From Pigoraptor chileana (lineage: Eukaryota > Opisthokonta > Filasterea), in contig CALSCR010001111.1 in NCBI GenBank assembly GCA_943704495.1, positions 1 through 23,536 of the forward strand: DNA of 23,536 bases, read 5' to 3'. The notes under the pieces are model-generated. The model ran no database searches, was not told where the DNA came from, and worked only from the letters and a program-made list of their open reading frames with translations. Positions 1-10,985 of this stretch are shown one piece after another. A program made the translations under genes and the position numbers. Every line of letters starts with the position of its first letter. Within the stretch, counting starts at the first letter, position 1.

Positions 1-75
<75 letters not shown>
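1..75. repeat. (AC)n microsatellite
   Basis: An uninterrupted AC dinucleotide run opens the window, followed to about 130 by degenerate CA-rich sequence. It lies in the intron just upstream of the first visible kinase exon, which starts after the CAG at 171-173. The run touches the window edge, so its true length is unknown. It is not a telomere repeat. Confidence 0.97.
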
Positions 76-79
<4 letters not shown>

Positions 80-173
80 AACACACAGACGCACACAGAC
101 AGACGCATACTCACACTCACACTCACACACAACCGCTTTGCAACCATGCCACGCATCCTATCCGTCGTTGCAG

Positions 174-2309
174 GTTTTCCTCTGCCGCAAGTCGGACACT
201 GCCGAATTGTGCGCCGTCAAACGCATGCGTAAGCGGAAGTTGTGCGACCAGAACGAGGTGCACCACATTCGCAACGAACGCAATGTGCTTGGTTCCGTCG
301 ACAGCGAGTGGCTTGTGAGGCTCTTGTACTCGTTCCAGGATGCAGACAACGTCTACCTTGCAATGGAGTATGTGCCTGGCGGCGACATGCGCACGCTGCT
401 TAGCGACAGCGGTCTCCTCAGCGAAGAGCACGCCTCTTTTTATTTTGCAGAATCTGTCGCCTGTGTGGCTGCGCTGCACGAATTCGGCTTCATTCACCGA
501 GACTTGAAGGCGAGCCATGTGTGCCCGTGTCTCCACATGTCTGTGCCTGTGTGTTTATTTGTGTTTGAGTGCGTGGATTTATTTCCTTTCTGCGCTGCTG
601 TGTTAATCAGCGCTCGTATGTGCATTTGCCCGTTTCAGCCAGAGACCTTTCTTGGCGAACGCACCCGCCACCCACAGCTCACCCACACACAAATACCCAC
701 ACGCCACACGCCACACCCACACACCCACACACGCACGCGCACCCGCACACAGCCAGAGAACTTTCTTGTCGACCGCACCGGTCATTTGAAGCTCACAGAC
801 TTTGGTCTCGCCAAGGGCCATCTATCTCCCGATGCGCTGTCGCGGCTGCGGGATCGGCTCGATGGCAGCCTCCGCCGCGACCTCGTCAAGTATTCGTCTG
901 TCGACCGCCGCTCAATCCACCGCACTGCCCGCGCAGAGGACAAGTCACGTGCATTCAGCCTCGTTGGCTCGCCGGACTATATGGCGCCCGAGATGCTCGG
1001 TGGCAAGGGGTACGATTTGCGCGTCGACTACTGGAGCCTCGGATGCATCCTATTTGAATTTTTGTGCGGTGAGGGGAGCTGTGCCATGCATGTGTTGTAT
1101 CGGGCTCGCAACTTTCATGCATTGGCACTTTGCATTCGTCCGACTTACTTCATTGGATCATGGAGGCAGGGAATATGTTGTGATTGTGCCTAATGCGACT
1201 TGTGTCTGTTGGAACTTTGCACTGCCGCCGCCGCAGGGTTTCCTCCGTTCACGGCGCAGACGATGGAGGAAGTGTGGATCCATGTGTTGCGGTGGCAGGA
1301 GGTGCTGCAGCGACCAACACGCACACAGGACGACGTCGAGGTGTCGGATGCCGCCTGGGACCTGATTGCCCGGTGGGTCTTCGGCAGAGTGCGATCATAC
1401 GCATCCTCCCTCCCCCGTCTGTCATTGTTCTGTCATTAATGGCACAAGTTGCATAGAGTGCAGAGTGCGATCGATTGGAGTGCATATTACACACAGAGTG
1501 CATCGTCTATCATACACTGTGCGCGCAAAATGCTCTGTTGATCACGTGCTGTGCTGGGATTGCCAAAGGTGACTCGGCACTAAAGGGAAGTGTGAAAAAT
1601 ACAAATGCGGAGAATCAGACTAACCTTTAGCGCAATTGTGTGCAGCCTTGTCTGTGGACCAGAGGAGCGGCTGCACACACTTGGTGCCGTGCGTGGGCAT
1701 GCGTTTGTCGGCAGCATGCCGTGGGACAACAGCCTCCGAACAATGGTGTGTTTCAGAGTGGTCTTACCTGTGCGTTCGTTTGGATGAGTTTTGTTAAAAT
1801 GATACTGTGTGTGTGTGTATGTGTGGTGGCTGTTGATGACGACTGCGAATGTGACTGACGATGGTTTTGCTTGTACACAGGATCCTCCGTTTGTGCCTGC
1901 ATTGGCGGACGACTCCGACACGTCATATTTTGATGAGTTTGAGGACACCGCCGCGGCCGATGATTTGAAGGAGGTAAGTACGCACTTACGTGTTATTTGT
2001 CGCAACTCAGCGATGCCCAACAAAACATAATCTCACGCCAACCTCACTCAACACTTCACACAACACAACATCTTCTGTGGCTCGTTGGCACCGCAGCAAT
2101 TCGGACGGCACGAGGCACGTGCACAGCGGCAGTCTGGTAGCAAAGACGCGCGACTGTGGGTCGGATGGACGTTTCGGAGGGGCGGGCGTCCCGGCAAGCG
2201 GCCGAGTGTGAGCAATGCCCTCGGTGCGACGGCCCCGGATGGCGACCACGACGACGATGATTGCGTGTCGCTGGGTGGGTGTGCGAACCAGTGGCCCTTC
2301 ACGTACTGA
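174..2309 (+). CDS. NDR-family AGC serine/threonine kinase, Sid2/Dbf2-like (5' end outside window)
   Basis: Six exons are inferred: 174-509, 753-1068, 1237-1372, 1646-1745, 1881-1973 and 2097-2309 (TGA), giving 397 residues in phase. The glycine loop must lie in an exon upstream of the window. Numbering from the first visible residue, the ATP-binding lysine is K16 (AVKRM), the catalytic loop HRDLKPEN is 108-115, DFG is 128-130 and APE is 190-192. A long basic insert typical of NDR kinases lies between DFG and APE, before AFSLVGSPDYM with the likely activation-loop S181. The C-terminal extension carries a hydrophobic motif LWVGWTF with T352. The HRDLKPENFLVD and VGSPDYMAPE wording resembles Sid2/Dbf2 more than LATS. 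Such kinases bind MOB co-activators and act in cell-cycle or morphogenesis signalling. The first intron (510-752) fits only with a GC donor (AAG|GCGAGC), which joins HRDLK exactly to PENFLVD. Confidence 0.9.
639..682 (+). repeat. Decayed in-frame copy of the next exon's first 44 bases, inside kinase intron 1
   Basis: Bases 639-682 match the start of the true exon (753-796) at 34 of 44 positions by my count. Both copies are preceded by CAG. The spacing is 114 bases (38 codons), so the copy is in frame; it reads PETFLGERTRHPQLT against PENFLVDRTGHLKLT. Homology stops abruptly on both sides. It looks like a short duplication of an acceptor plus exon start, now decaying, and could act as a cryptic or alternative acceptor. 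Confidence 0.75.
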
Positions 2310-2674
2310 TTGTCACGTGCTGTCTGTCTGTCTGTCCAACCGTCTGTCACAAACTGAGTGACAATACCTCAAGCTGTGGTTGCATCAAGGCTGCATCTAA
2401 CCGTTGTCCTTCTTCGTCGCAACTGGCCACAGACAACGTCATGCTATGAGGGACTTCGTGCGCTCGGGAGATTGCAATAAACACTCATTGGATAGTAATT
2501 CGGGAAGACGTTTACGCATTAACGCATCGCATTGTGTATGAGGCAGTGTGGTTGTGGCCCCCTGCGTGTCTCCGCACATTCGGGTGAATAACAGTGAGAA
2601 GCAATGTATCCATTACGGTTGACTGCGGGGTGTGTGTTTGTGCGTGGTTTGCGTGAGTTTGTGTCGCTCGCAGC
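2310..2674. other. Intergenic region between tail-to-tail kinase and IFT172 genes
   Basis: The kinase stop is at 2307-2309 and the IFT172 stop (minus strand) at 2675-2677, so both 3' UTRs must fit within 365 bp. A short TCTG run lies at about 2320-2337 and the kinase polyadenylation hexamer at 2476. I found no clear AATAAA or ATTAAA on the minus strand for IFT172. Confidence 0.7.
2476..2481 (+). terminator. Polyadenylation signal AATAAA for the kinase gene
   Basis: A canonical AATAAA lies 167 bases downstream of the kinase TGA, on the same strand, in the convergent intergenic region. Confidence 0.6.
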
Positions 2675-5600
2675 CTACTTGATGGCAAACGACGGGCTCT
2701 GCGTGTCGTTGCACCACGGGCACACGCGCTCGGACATGACGAACTTGTTCCAGTCGTCCTTGTTTGCCGCGCGATTGCACGACTTGCACTGCACCCGCGA
2801 GCGCAGCACGGGATATCCTGCGAGAACCATGTGCGCGTGTATGTGTTTGTGTGTGGTGCACGCAATGTTGGGAGGGAGAGAGGGAGAGTCAGTCGTCAGC
2901 GGTTGCCTGTGTGCTACACTCAATCACAGCGCGTCATCATGTCCATGCTTGCAAGTGGAACGCACCAGTGACAATGCACGGCTCGTATCGCGTCTTGCAG
3001 TTGTGACACACGAGCGAGGCCTCGTACATTCCAGCGCCGCATCCGTCGCAGGGCTTGCGGGACAGCGTCTGGTCGACCTGCTGGTCCATTGAGATGGCAA
3101 GCACCCATTCGCGCACCTCCTCCCGCTTGGCCTCCTGCAGCGACACGAATCGGGACCACGGCGATGGCATTGTGGGATGCCAGTGTCAGTGGTGCGTCGC
3201 TTTAAATTACAACAGAAAGGCAAGCAAAAGGGCAAACAAATTGGACGACGGGAGACAGCAAGTGCGAGACCGCGGACGAGAGCACCGCACCCACCGACAA
3301 GCACTGGTGCTCTGGGAGCGGCACCTCAAACGGAATGTCCGTCTGCACAAAGTCGGAATTTTCAAGCATTTCGAGCGTGCCTTCCTCGATGGCCTCGCTG
3401 AGGTCAAGGTAGCGATTGAGAAACACAAATGCAAGGTTCTCCCAGTTGCATGTCTGCAGTGTGGTGGACAAGGCAGACAAGGCAGACACAGCAGTAAGAA
3501 GTGGGCAGACTGCGAGAACGTGGCGTGCGCAGACAGTATACGCAGGACACACGCAAAACACATAGTGGCGAATAATACCTTTGCGGCAATGCCGGCCTCG
3601 TAGAAGGCCTTGTCGGCGGGAATCTCGTCCGTATATCGCAGCATGGCAACGGATATCTTGCCCCAAAACGAAACGAGCTGGTCCTTCTCGCCGCACTTTG
3701 CACGCAGCGTCGCGAGGTGAGCGACGAACAGCAGCCGCTCAAACTCTCGCGACGGCTGCGATCCGCTCTCTCCGTTCTGCGCCATTGCATCGACCTGACA
3801 AGGAGCAAACAACAGCAGCATAGTGAGACCAAGGCCTTTGTGTGTGTCCCATGCAGGGAGAAAGTGACCCCCACACTATTCAACACACACACACGCAGTC
3901 GCAACACAGGCTACCGATGCAAGTAAAGGTCAAACAAAGTGAGGCCCACGATGTGTTTGCAGCAACAATACAGGACCAAGCGGGTGCACACCCACCAGGC
4001 GGTGGAGAATGGCCTTGAGTTCGCGCAAAACGCCAAAGCCGTATCCCTCTCCCTTGAAGCCGCACTTGGACAGCACCTCGGCGGCAAGGCGCTTGTATAT
4101 GTTGAAGTTCTGCGCATTGGGCGGCGCGCCGTGCTTGTTGAACAGCGAGATGGCCGTCTCCACATTCTTCTCCTTGATCAGGTGGGCTGCATACAGGGCG
4201 ACGTATTTGCCAAGCACCTCCGCACCCTGCAACATACAAGCACAGAGAAGAACGGGACAATGTATCTATTCAACACTCCAATTGCAACATGAATCGACAG
4301 AAGACAGTAAAAGCATCACAAACACTGGGCTGAAAAGGTGACAAGGTGTGTGTGTGTGTGTGTCCAGACCACGCACCTGTGACTGCGCCTTCTCAATGCA
4401 CTTGTTCCACTCGCCACGCTGGACAAACATGTCGAGGCCGGCAATGACGTCGACATCCACAAGCTTCTCGGCGTGCCCTGCACTCTTGAGGTGCTTCACA
4501 TACGCCGTCTCCACATAGTCGCGGAACTGCGGGCAGTAGTCCGAGGCGCATGCGCGGGCCTTGTCCCAGCAGCTTCCCCGGATGTAGGCGTCAATGGCGT
4601 CCTTGAACATCTCCACGCCGACATACAGCTCAGCAGCCTGCATTCCATTGCGCAACATAAACATAAAAATAACATAAAGATGAGATTAACTACGAGATCA
4701 GCAGATGTGAATTTAAAGCAGAGACTTGCAAGAGACAAGAGTGCGCGAAGCGCCACGCAGAGTACTGCGATCCGACGCACTCATGCAGACTCTAATACGT
4801 TCGGAAGTAGGGAGACGACAGCGACACACAGACAAACGAGACGACAGAGACAAAGCACAGTGGATGCGTGACCACAGCAATGCATGCAGGCACACACCGC
4901 CTCAAAGCGCTTGATCTGGATGAGCCTGCCAGAGACCGTCGACACTGCGTCCACCGCGCGGTCGGGCACAAACTTCATCGCGAGCTCGACGGCCTTCTCC
5001 CACGCTCCCTCGAGGAAGTCCATGTCCGCCGTGTGCTCCGTGTTCAGCTTGAGATACGCGTCAATAGCACGCGAGTACTCTCCGTTCGCTTCCCACGTGC
5101 GCGCGGGCGCAACCAGCGCGTCGCGGCCAGCCGATCCAGACGCAGCCTCCGACAGGTGCCGGTCGTAGTCGTCGTGCAGCTCGGGCAGCTTGTGCGGCAT
5201 ATACTCTTTCGCCACGCGCAGAGCGTCCGTCCACAGATTGTGCTCCTTGTAAAACGCAATCGCAACCTCGAGCTTTTGCGCACGCAGCAGCAGCGTCTCC
5301 GCGCGACCAAACTCCTTCTTCTCGAGGGCGGCCTTGCCCTGTCCTACAAGCACATCCATGACGCTCGACGGGTCGTAGCTCTCCGCGACGCGCTGTGCGC
5401 TCTGCCAGTCCTGGTTGTGGACGTACATGAGCACGGCCTCGCGGGGCTTGCCTGCGCGGATAAACTCCTCCTCCGCCTCGCGAAACGTGCCCTCGTCCTC
5501 GAGGAACATGGCGTGCTTGAGGTGGATGTCGGGCAGGCGGCTCTTCATCGCCGAGCGGCACAGATCGAACGCAAAGTCAAACGCGCCGTTGTCGGCCGCA

Positions 5601-8600
5601 TAGTCGATCGCCTGCTCGAGAAGGCCAAACTTGGTGAGCAGCTTGATGGCAGAGTCGCCGCCGAGGCTCTTTGCCCAGAGGAAGGCCACCTGCTTGGCGA
5701 GGTTGGCGCCGCCCTCCTTCTTCGCCACGCGGTAGGCGTCATCCCACATGTCGTTGGCGCGGTACATGTTTACCGCGCCCTTCCAGTCCTTGCCCGCGCA
5801 GTAGTGCTGCTCCGCCAGACGGTAGTTTCCCTCCGTTTCGAGCTCCTTGGCGAGGTGCAGGTGCGTCTCCACCAGCAGGTTCTTGTGGTACGCCGTCACA
5901 AGGCGGATCATTTCGTCATACTGGCGCGCCTTCTTGTACATGTTGATCGCAAGGTCGGGCTCCTCCACCGTGATGTAAAGCCGCTCGGCCTCGCGGTACT
6001 TGCCCTGCGCCTCCATCTCCTGCGCCTGGTTGATGCACAGATCCACGACCTGCTGTGGCTTCATGCACGTCAGCGCTAGCTTGTGTGCGGCCTCCCACCG
6101 GTTTGCCCGCGTGTGCATTCGGATCGCCTCCATCGGCTGCCCACACCGCACGTAGTACCGCTCGGCAAGGTCAAAGTCCGCCACAGACTCAAAGTGGCCT
6201 GCAATTTCGCGGTAGTACTTCTGGGCCGTGTTGGGCTCCTGCATCTCGACAATCTGCACAGCCTTGTTCCACTGGCGCGACTGGATGGCGGCCTCGATGG
6301 CCTTGACCGCGGACCCGGCCTCGATGTAGTGGTTGATTGCAGAGTCCATCTGCTTCTGCCGCACAAGATAGTCGCCCCATTCTTCCTCCAGCTTGACGAC
6401 CTCTGTCGGAAACGCCGCCCGCGAGAGGTCTACGGCGCGACGGTATGCATGGCCCTTACGGTAGCACTCGAGGGCACGCGGGTTCATCCGCAGCTTCTCG
6501 AAAAGCTCACCCGCGCGCTCGTAGAGGCCCGCCTTGAGCAGCGCACCCGCAATGCGCTCAAGCAGATCCGACTTGCCGAGAAGCCCCTCATGCTGGGCCA
6601 CAACCTGCGCGGCGCGGGCGGGGAGGCCGGCGCGCATGTACAGATTGATTGCCGCGGCATAGTCCTTCTCGCGCTCCTGTGGGCGGGAAGTGCGAAAGTG
6701 TGTGTGTGTGTGTGTGTGATGAATCAATACGGACAGACAAAAGAGACTTAGCAACCCCCACAAGGCGCACACCCGGCACACGCATGCATGCACTCATGAA
6801 TGTCGGCGCCGCCCACCTTCATCTGTCCGGCCTTCTCCTCCTGGCCCGTGTCCAGCAGCCACTGCATGTAGTTGCGGCGGAGGGTTTCCAGTTCCGGGTG
6901 ACCCTTTGCCTCCGCAATGGCAATCGAGTCATCCCACCGGTGCAGCTGCTGGTACATGTCCATCGCCTCCTCCACGCCGCTGTTTTCGAGAAAGATCGAC
7001 TCTGCCGCCTTGAACTTCTTGTCAAGCACGGCGAGGCGCGCACGCACGAGGTAGTTGTCGCGCCCGTCGCCGTGGCCCTCCGCAGCCGCCTTCTCAGCTA
7101 CGCGGTTGACATTCCGCAGGTACCGCGCGCGTGCAATGTCCCCGAGGGCTGAGTAGCATCTCTCAGAGACGTCGAGCTGGCGGTCCGCAAGGGACAGCTG
7201 TGCCAGCGTGCGCCACATGGCCTCCGTCTCGGGCGTCATCTCGAGCGTCTCGAGAAAGGCAACAGCGCGCTCAAAGTTGCCATCCTCAATAGCCGTGCCA
7301 AACTCAATGAGGCCCTCGTCAAGAGCATACGAGACAGAGTTAACGCCTTCGTTGACAATGACCTCGGTGCGCCCGTCAGCACGCTCGATGTTCTCCACTT
7401 CGCCCTTGATAGGAAACATGCTCACGCGCTCGGGCGAATCGATGGAATACCAAATGCACAGATTGCCCCTGTTCTGTGCAACGACAACATCGCTGTCCGG
7501 CACCCACTGCACCCACACGCACACACACGTTTTGACATGAAGGGGAAGAAATCATTAGCAGGCAGTCGCAGCAGCGAAGCCCATACGCACGTACGAGGCA
7601 CAAGTAAACGCACCTGGACATACGAGCAGTAGTTGAGGAGGGTCGTGCGCGCCTCCGTTGCAATGTCAAACAGATGAAGCTGGCGGCGCTTGTCACGGAA
7701 GAGCAGCTTCCGTCCGCTTCCGTTCATCTGCAAACACATACACACACACACACCGTTGTATGGAGATTTCAAGTGAGCGCATGATCCAACCCTCACTTGC
7801 GTATGCACCCATGTCGGATTCACGCGCCTGTCGTCCTCAGTGGCTAATCGTTGAGTGCGGCACACATACCTCAAGCCAGTCAATGCGTGCGTCATGTGCC
7901 ACATCCGCCAGCGACAGCCCCGTCACGAGATCAAGTACCCGAATGGTCTGGAGGTCCACGAGATACGCAATCTTTTTGTTGTCGTCGTCGTTGCGGCGAC
8001 GGCGCTCGTTGATGCGCACGCTGAGGAAATATAGGTTGAAGAGACATGCAGTATTCAATTTAGTGTCTTGGGCTGCTGTGCCCATGGACTCTACAACAAT
8101 GGATTAAACAGAGAGCGTGGGTTGGCGTGCTATCAATCACACAGTGGCGATTTCCCCTACACAAAACGCAATTCATCAATACGCACCTGAGCAGACGGGG
8201 ATTCATGTGTTCCGTCAGGACCGATCCCAGAATTTCGTTGATACCATACTCGATGATCGACAGCTCACCCGCATTGAAGATCATGCACACGTGAGGATTG
8301 TCAAAGTAGAACTTTTCGTTGCCAGACCCACGCCACGCAACCTGCACACGCGGCATGAAGGACAGGGGGTCAACAGCGAACTTGTCAGCCAAGAAGAAGA
8401 AAATGAAGACTTCGATCAAAGCCGCAGGCATAGACAAAAGGCAGACAAGGAATGGTGTGCGTGTGTGTGTGCAGTATAGAGCCAGGGCACTTGCAAGGAC
8501 AGCCGCACGTGCACCGAGGGGCGCACATGGGGGAGCACGCACCTCGCTGAGCTTGCACGTGGCCATGTCGCCCATCAGCAGCGTGTCGGATGTATGCGCA

Positions 8601-10427
8601 ATGAGAAACTGGTCCTGGAACACGTTGACCTTGCTGATTTCGTAGCCATAGTGCGACTTGAGCACGATGCGAGTGCCGCTCGACAGGCGCTTCACTATGA
8701 CCTGGCTGGGCCCCACGTAAGTAAACTCGAACTTGCCCTTGTACCGCGCCCGCCGCAGGCAGCAGTCAAACAGCTCCACCGCCCCACACAGCGTTCCCTG
8801 CACACGCACAATGCACACCAATGAGCCTACACGCAAAGCAGCACTGATTCACGGTTGATTGCATTTGCGTATGCGCACAGAGCGCACTCGACATCCATCG
8901 CAATGACACTGACTGTTGCAGCTGTGCTCATGCGCCCACCCACCACTGCGAGCCTTGATCCATCGTACTTCCAGCTGAGCGACGACACCGTGTAGAGGTT
9001 TTCGATGGTCTTGACGCCGCCCTCCTCCCAGCTGTTCTTGCGGAGGCTGTAGTTGAACACCCGCAGCCGATTGAACGACCCGACAACAATGGACTGGCCG
9101 CTGGGGCTCACCTCAGCCGCGGTAAACTCGCGCTCGGTCTCGTCGCGGCTGTAGTCAAACTGTTGCTGGATGCGTCCTGCACGGCACAAAAAGGGCGTAT
9201 TGCCACACGCGAAACGACAAGAAATGCATTAGAACTCAACGACATGCAAAAGGAAATCCAATGCACATTGAAAAGTCGATGAAATGTGCAGCTGATCGCG
9301 ATAGGTGCACATACGCAACCACTTACCGTCATTATCGTAGCTGACAATGCGCATGTCACATCCCGCGGCAAACACAGTCTCACCCCACGCGAGTGCATAG
9401 GGAGGGCACGGATGTGTGGCAAGGCGACCCTGCTGCACATGGAAGGCGTTGCACAGTCACACACACACACGCGCACACACACAGGAAATTTATATGCCAT
9501 AAGTCGGTGCCGTTTGAAGCCACGGGCATCACAGTTCGCACGTAACTCGACTGTAAACACACACCTGCGCGCCCATCATAGACTCATCAAAGAAGAACCG
9601 GTAGATTTCGCCGTTGGCGTGGCCGCTGACAAAGCCCATCCCATCGGGGCTTGCTGCAATGGATACCACCATCGACTCAGTCGAAAACAGCGTCTGGGAC
9701 TTGTTTGTCTTGAGATTACCAACACGAACCTGCCCATGTATATGTGCATTTTACAAGTGAGTGAGAAGACGGTTCATGATGCAATTACTGTTGCAGTACA
9801 TCTTGCCACGGCCACATGACGCACGCACGCGCGGTATGTGAGTGTGCTTACACATCAGCGCCTTTAGAGCACGCAATGCCATCAAATGTCATGCAATTGC
9901 GACCCACCTTTCCGTCGGCAAGCCCAAAGACAACCGTGTTGGCATGCTGGTGGGGCCACACGAGGCACGTGACCGGGCTCTGCTGCGGGTACTTGTTGCA
10001 GATGGACTTCTTCTCGCCCCACTCGGCGCCCAGTTTGTACACAAACACAATGTTGTCACTCTGCGCAATCGCAAGCTTTGTCGAGTCTGGCGAAAAAGCC
10101 ATGCCCTTCACCTGATAATTCTTGGGCCCCTGTGTCATTTGCAAGATCCATGGGGCGAATTAAGTTTTGACACGAAATGATAAAAATAGAGGAAGCGGAA
10201 AAGAACTCGAAGTATAACCCAGCAATAGCGAAGAAAAAACAAACCTGGCTGTCGGCGGGTTTTGTGGAGAACTTGTCCCTCTTTTCGCCCATTTCGTCGA
10301 AAAGGACGACCACGCGGTCGACGCCAACCACGGCGAGTTTGGCATGGTTGCGCGACCACGCAAGGGCGGTGATCTTTGCCGGTCCGTCCTGCGCGGCAAT
10401 CAGCGTGGAAATGTGCCGCAGCTGCAT
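2675..10427 (-). CDS. IFT172: Intraflagellar transport protein IFT172 (IFT-B complex), complete
   Basis: Seventeen exons on the minus strand: 10427-10245, 10129-9908, 9729-9565, 9429-9327, 9176-8944, 8797-8543, 8341-8187, 8020-7870, 7727-7614, 7506-6817, 6676-4898, 4637-4377, 4226-3996, 3794-3579, 3453-3295, 3134-2966 and 2817-2675. They give 1742 residues, close to the human 1749. The ATG at 10427 begins MQLRHISTL, matching human MQLKHLRTL; the frame upstream has no closer ATG. Conserved stretches run the whole length, e.g. [21 protein letters not shown]-like [57 protein letters not shown] and [12 protein letters not shown]. Residues 1 to about 600 are WD40 repeats and about 620-1600 are TPR-like helices. 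The C-terminus has four CxxC pairs at 1668/1671, 1682/1685, 1706/1709 and 1728/1731. IFT172 is a peripheral IFT-B subunit that helps carry and turn around trains at the ciliary tip. The exon at 9429 has a CAGCAG acceptor, so one glutamine may be optional. Confidence 0.97.
8051..8096 (-). repeat. Dispersed intronic repeat, copy C (IFT172 intron 7)
   Basis: Read on the minus strand this contains GAGTCCATGGGCACAGC, then CCAAGACACT and TTGAAT. It aligns with copies near 16446, 16573 and 17501. It lies wholly inside the intron 8021-8186. The family does not match any element I recognise. Confidence 0.6.
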
Positions 10428-10680
10428 CCTGTCCTTTTCAATGGGCTGCGCGGATGTGCTTGTCACAATTCAGTCGAACCTACTGCAGCGCCACAAGGAA
10501 GCACAGCGCGTTTCTGGCGATAGTAGCCGTCCGCAGTGCAATGTCCGCGGCGCTTCCGTTGGCGCAACCCCGGACGTATGTAAACACTCGGGAATCTGTC
10601 CTTGTCCAAATACGAGGCTGTATGCTACCGCTAGTATTACCATTGGCTCCTACTTTCATTGATTCGGGGTGTATGACACC
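10428..10680 (-). promoter_or_regulatory. Upstream region of IFT172
   Basis: This 253-bp stretch separates the IFT172 start codon from a long GT microsatellite. On the minus strand it has a CCAAT box at 10646-10642, about 215 bases before the ATG. A palindromic GTTGGCGCAAC at 10558-10568 loosely recalls an RFX X-box, but the half sites overlap and do not fit the consensus. I see no TATA box. Promoter function is inferred from position only. Confidence 0.4.
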
Positions 10681-10681
10681 G

Positions 10682-10683
<2 letters not shown>

Positions 10684-10759
<76 letters not shown>
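10684..10759. repeat. (TG)38 microsatellite upstream of IFT172
   Basis: A pure 76-base TG run lies between the IFT172 start region and the 3' end of the dioxygenase gene. It is about as long as the AC run at the window start. Such a run is likely to vary in length between individuals and could form Z-DNA; any effect on IFT172 transcription is speculation. Confidence 0.97.
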
Positions 10760-10766
<7 letters not shown>

Positions 10767-10909
10767 TGATGGATGGCTGATTCTGTGGGACTTGATCGAC
10801 GTTTGAGGGACTGGGCGATCGTGGAATGTGGAATGCGGCGGCAAAAACGGCCCTTTTGAAATGTTTCGACTGGCAATTGCCATTTATGGATTAGTTGCCG
10901 AAGTTGGCA

Positions 10910-10915
10910 TTTATT
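10910..10915 (-). terminator. Polyadenylation signal AATAAA for the dioxygenase gene
   Basis: TTTATT on the plus strand reads AATAAA on the minus strand, 71 bases beyond the dioxygenase stop codon. Between here and the TG run (10760-10909) I see no gene. Confidence 0.65.
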
Positions 10916-10985
10916 GGGTCCCCTATGCTTTATAAGTTGTTAGCTGTTACTTTATATCCTAAAAAGGCCAACATTAGGGACTCGT

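Noticed and set aside
1-75. Terminal AC run as a telomere
   Set aside because: AC dinucleotides are not a known telomere unit, the window simply starts there, and similar runs occur internally.
4868-6079. Long plus-strand open frame (403 codons) opposite the largest IFT172 exon
   Set aside because: It is antisense to a conserved coding exon. High G/C at third positions on the coding strand removes stops on the other strand, and the translation resembles nothing.
10558-10568. Possible RFX X-box upstream of IFT172 (GTTGGCGCAAC)
   Set aside because: It is palindromic, but the two half sites overlap and each departs from the GTTGCC/GGCAAC consensus. It is too weak to annotate.
10637-10883. Short frames encoding His-Thr or Cys-Val repeats
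   Set aside because: They are translations of the TG microsatellite and its flanks. The same applies to frames at 20639-21061 and 21951-22253.
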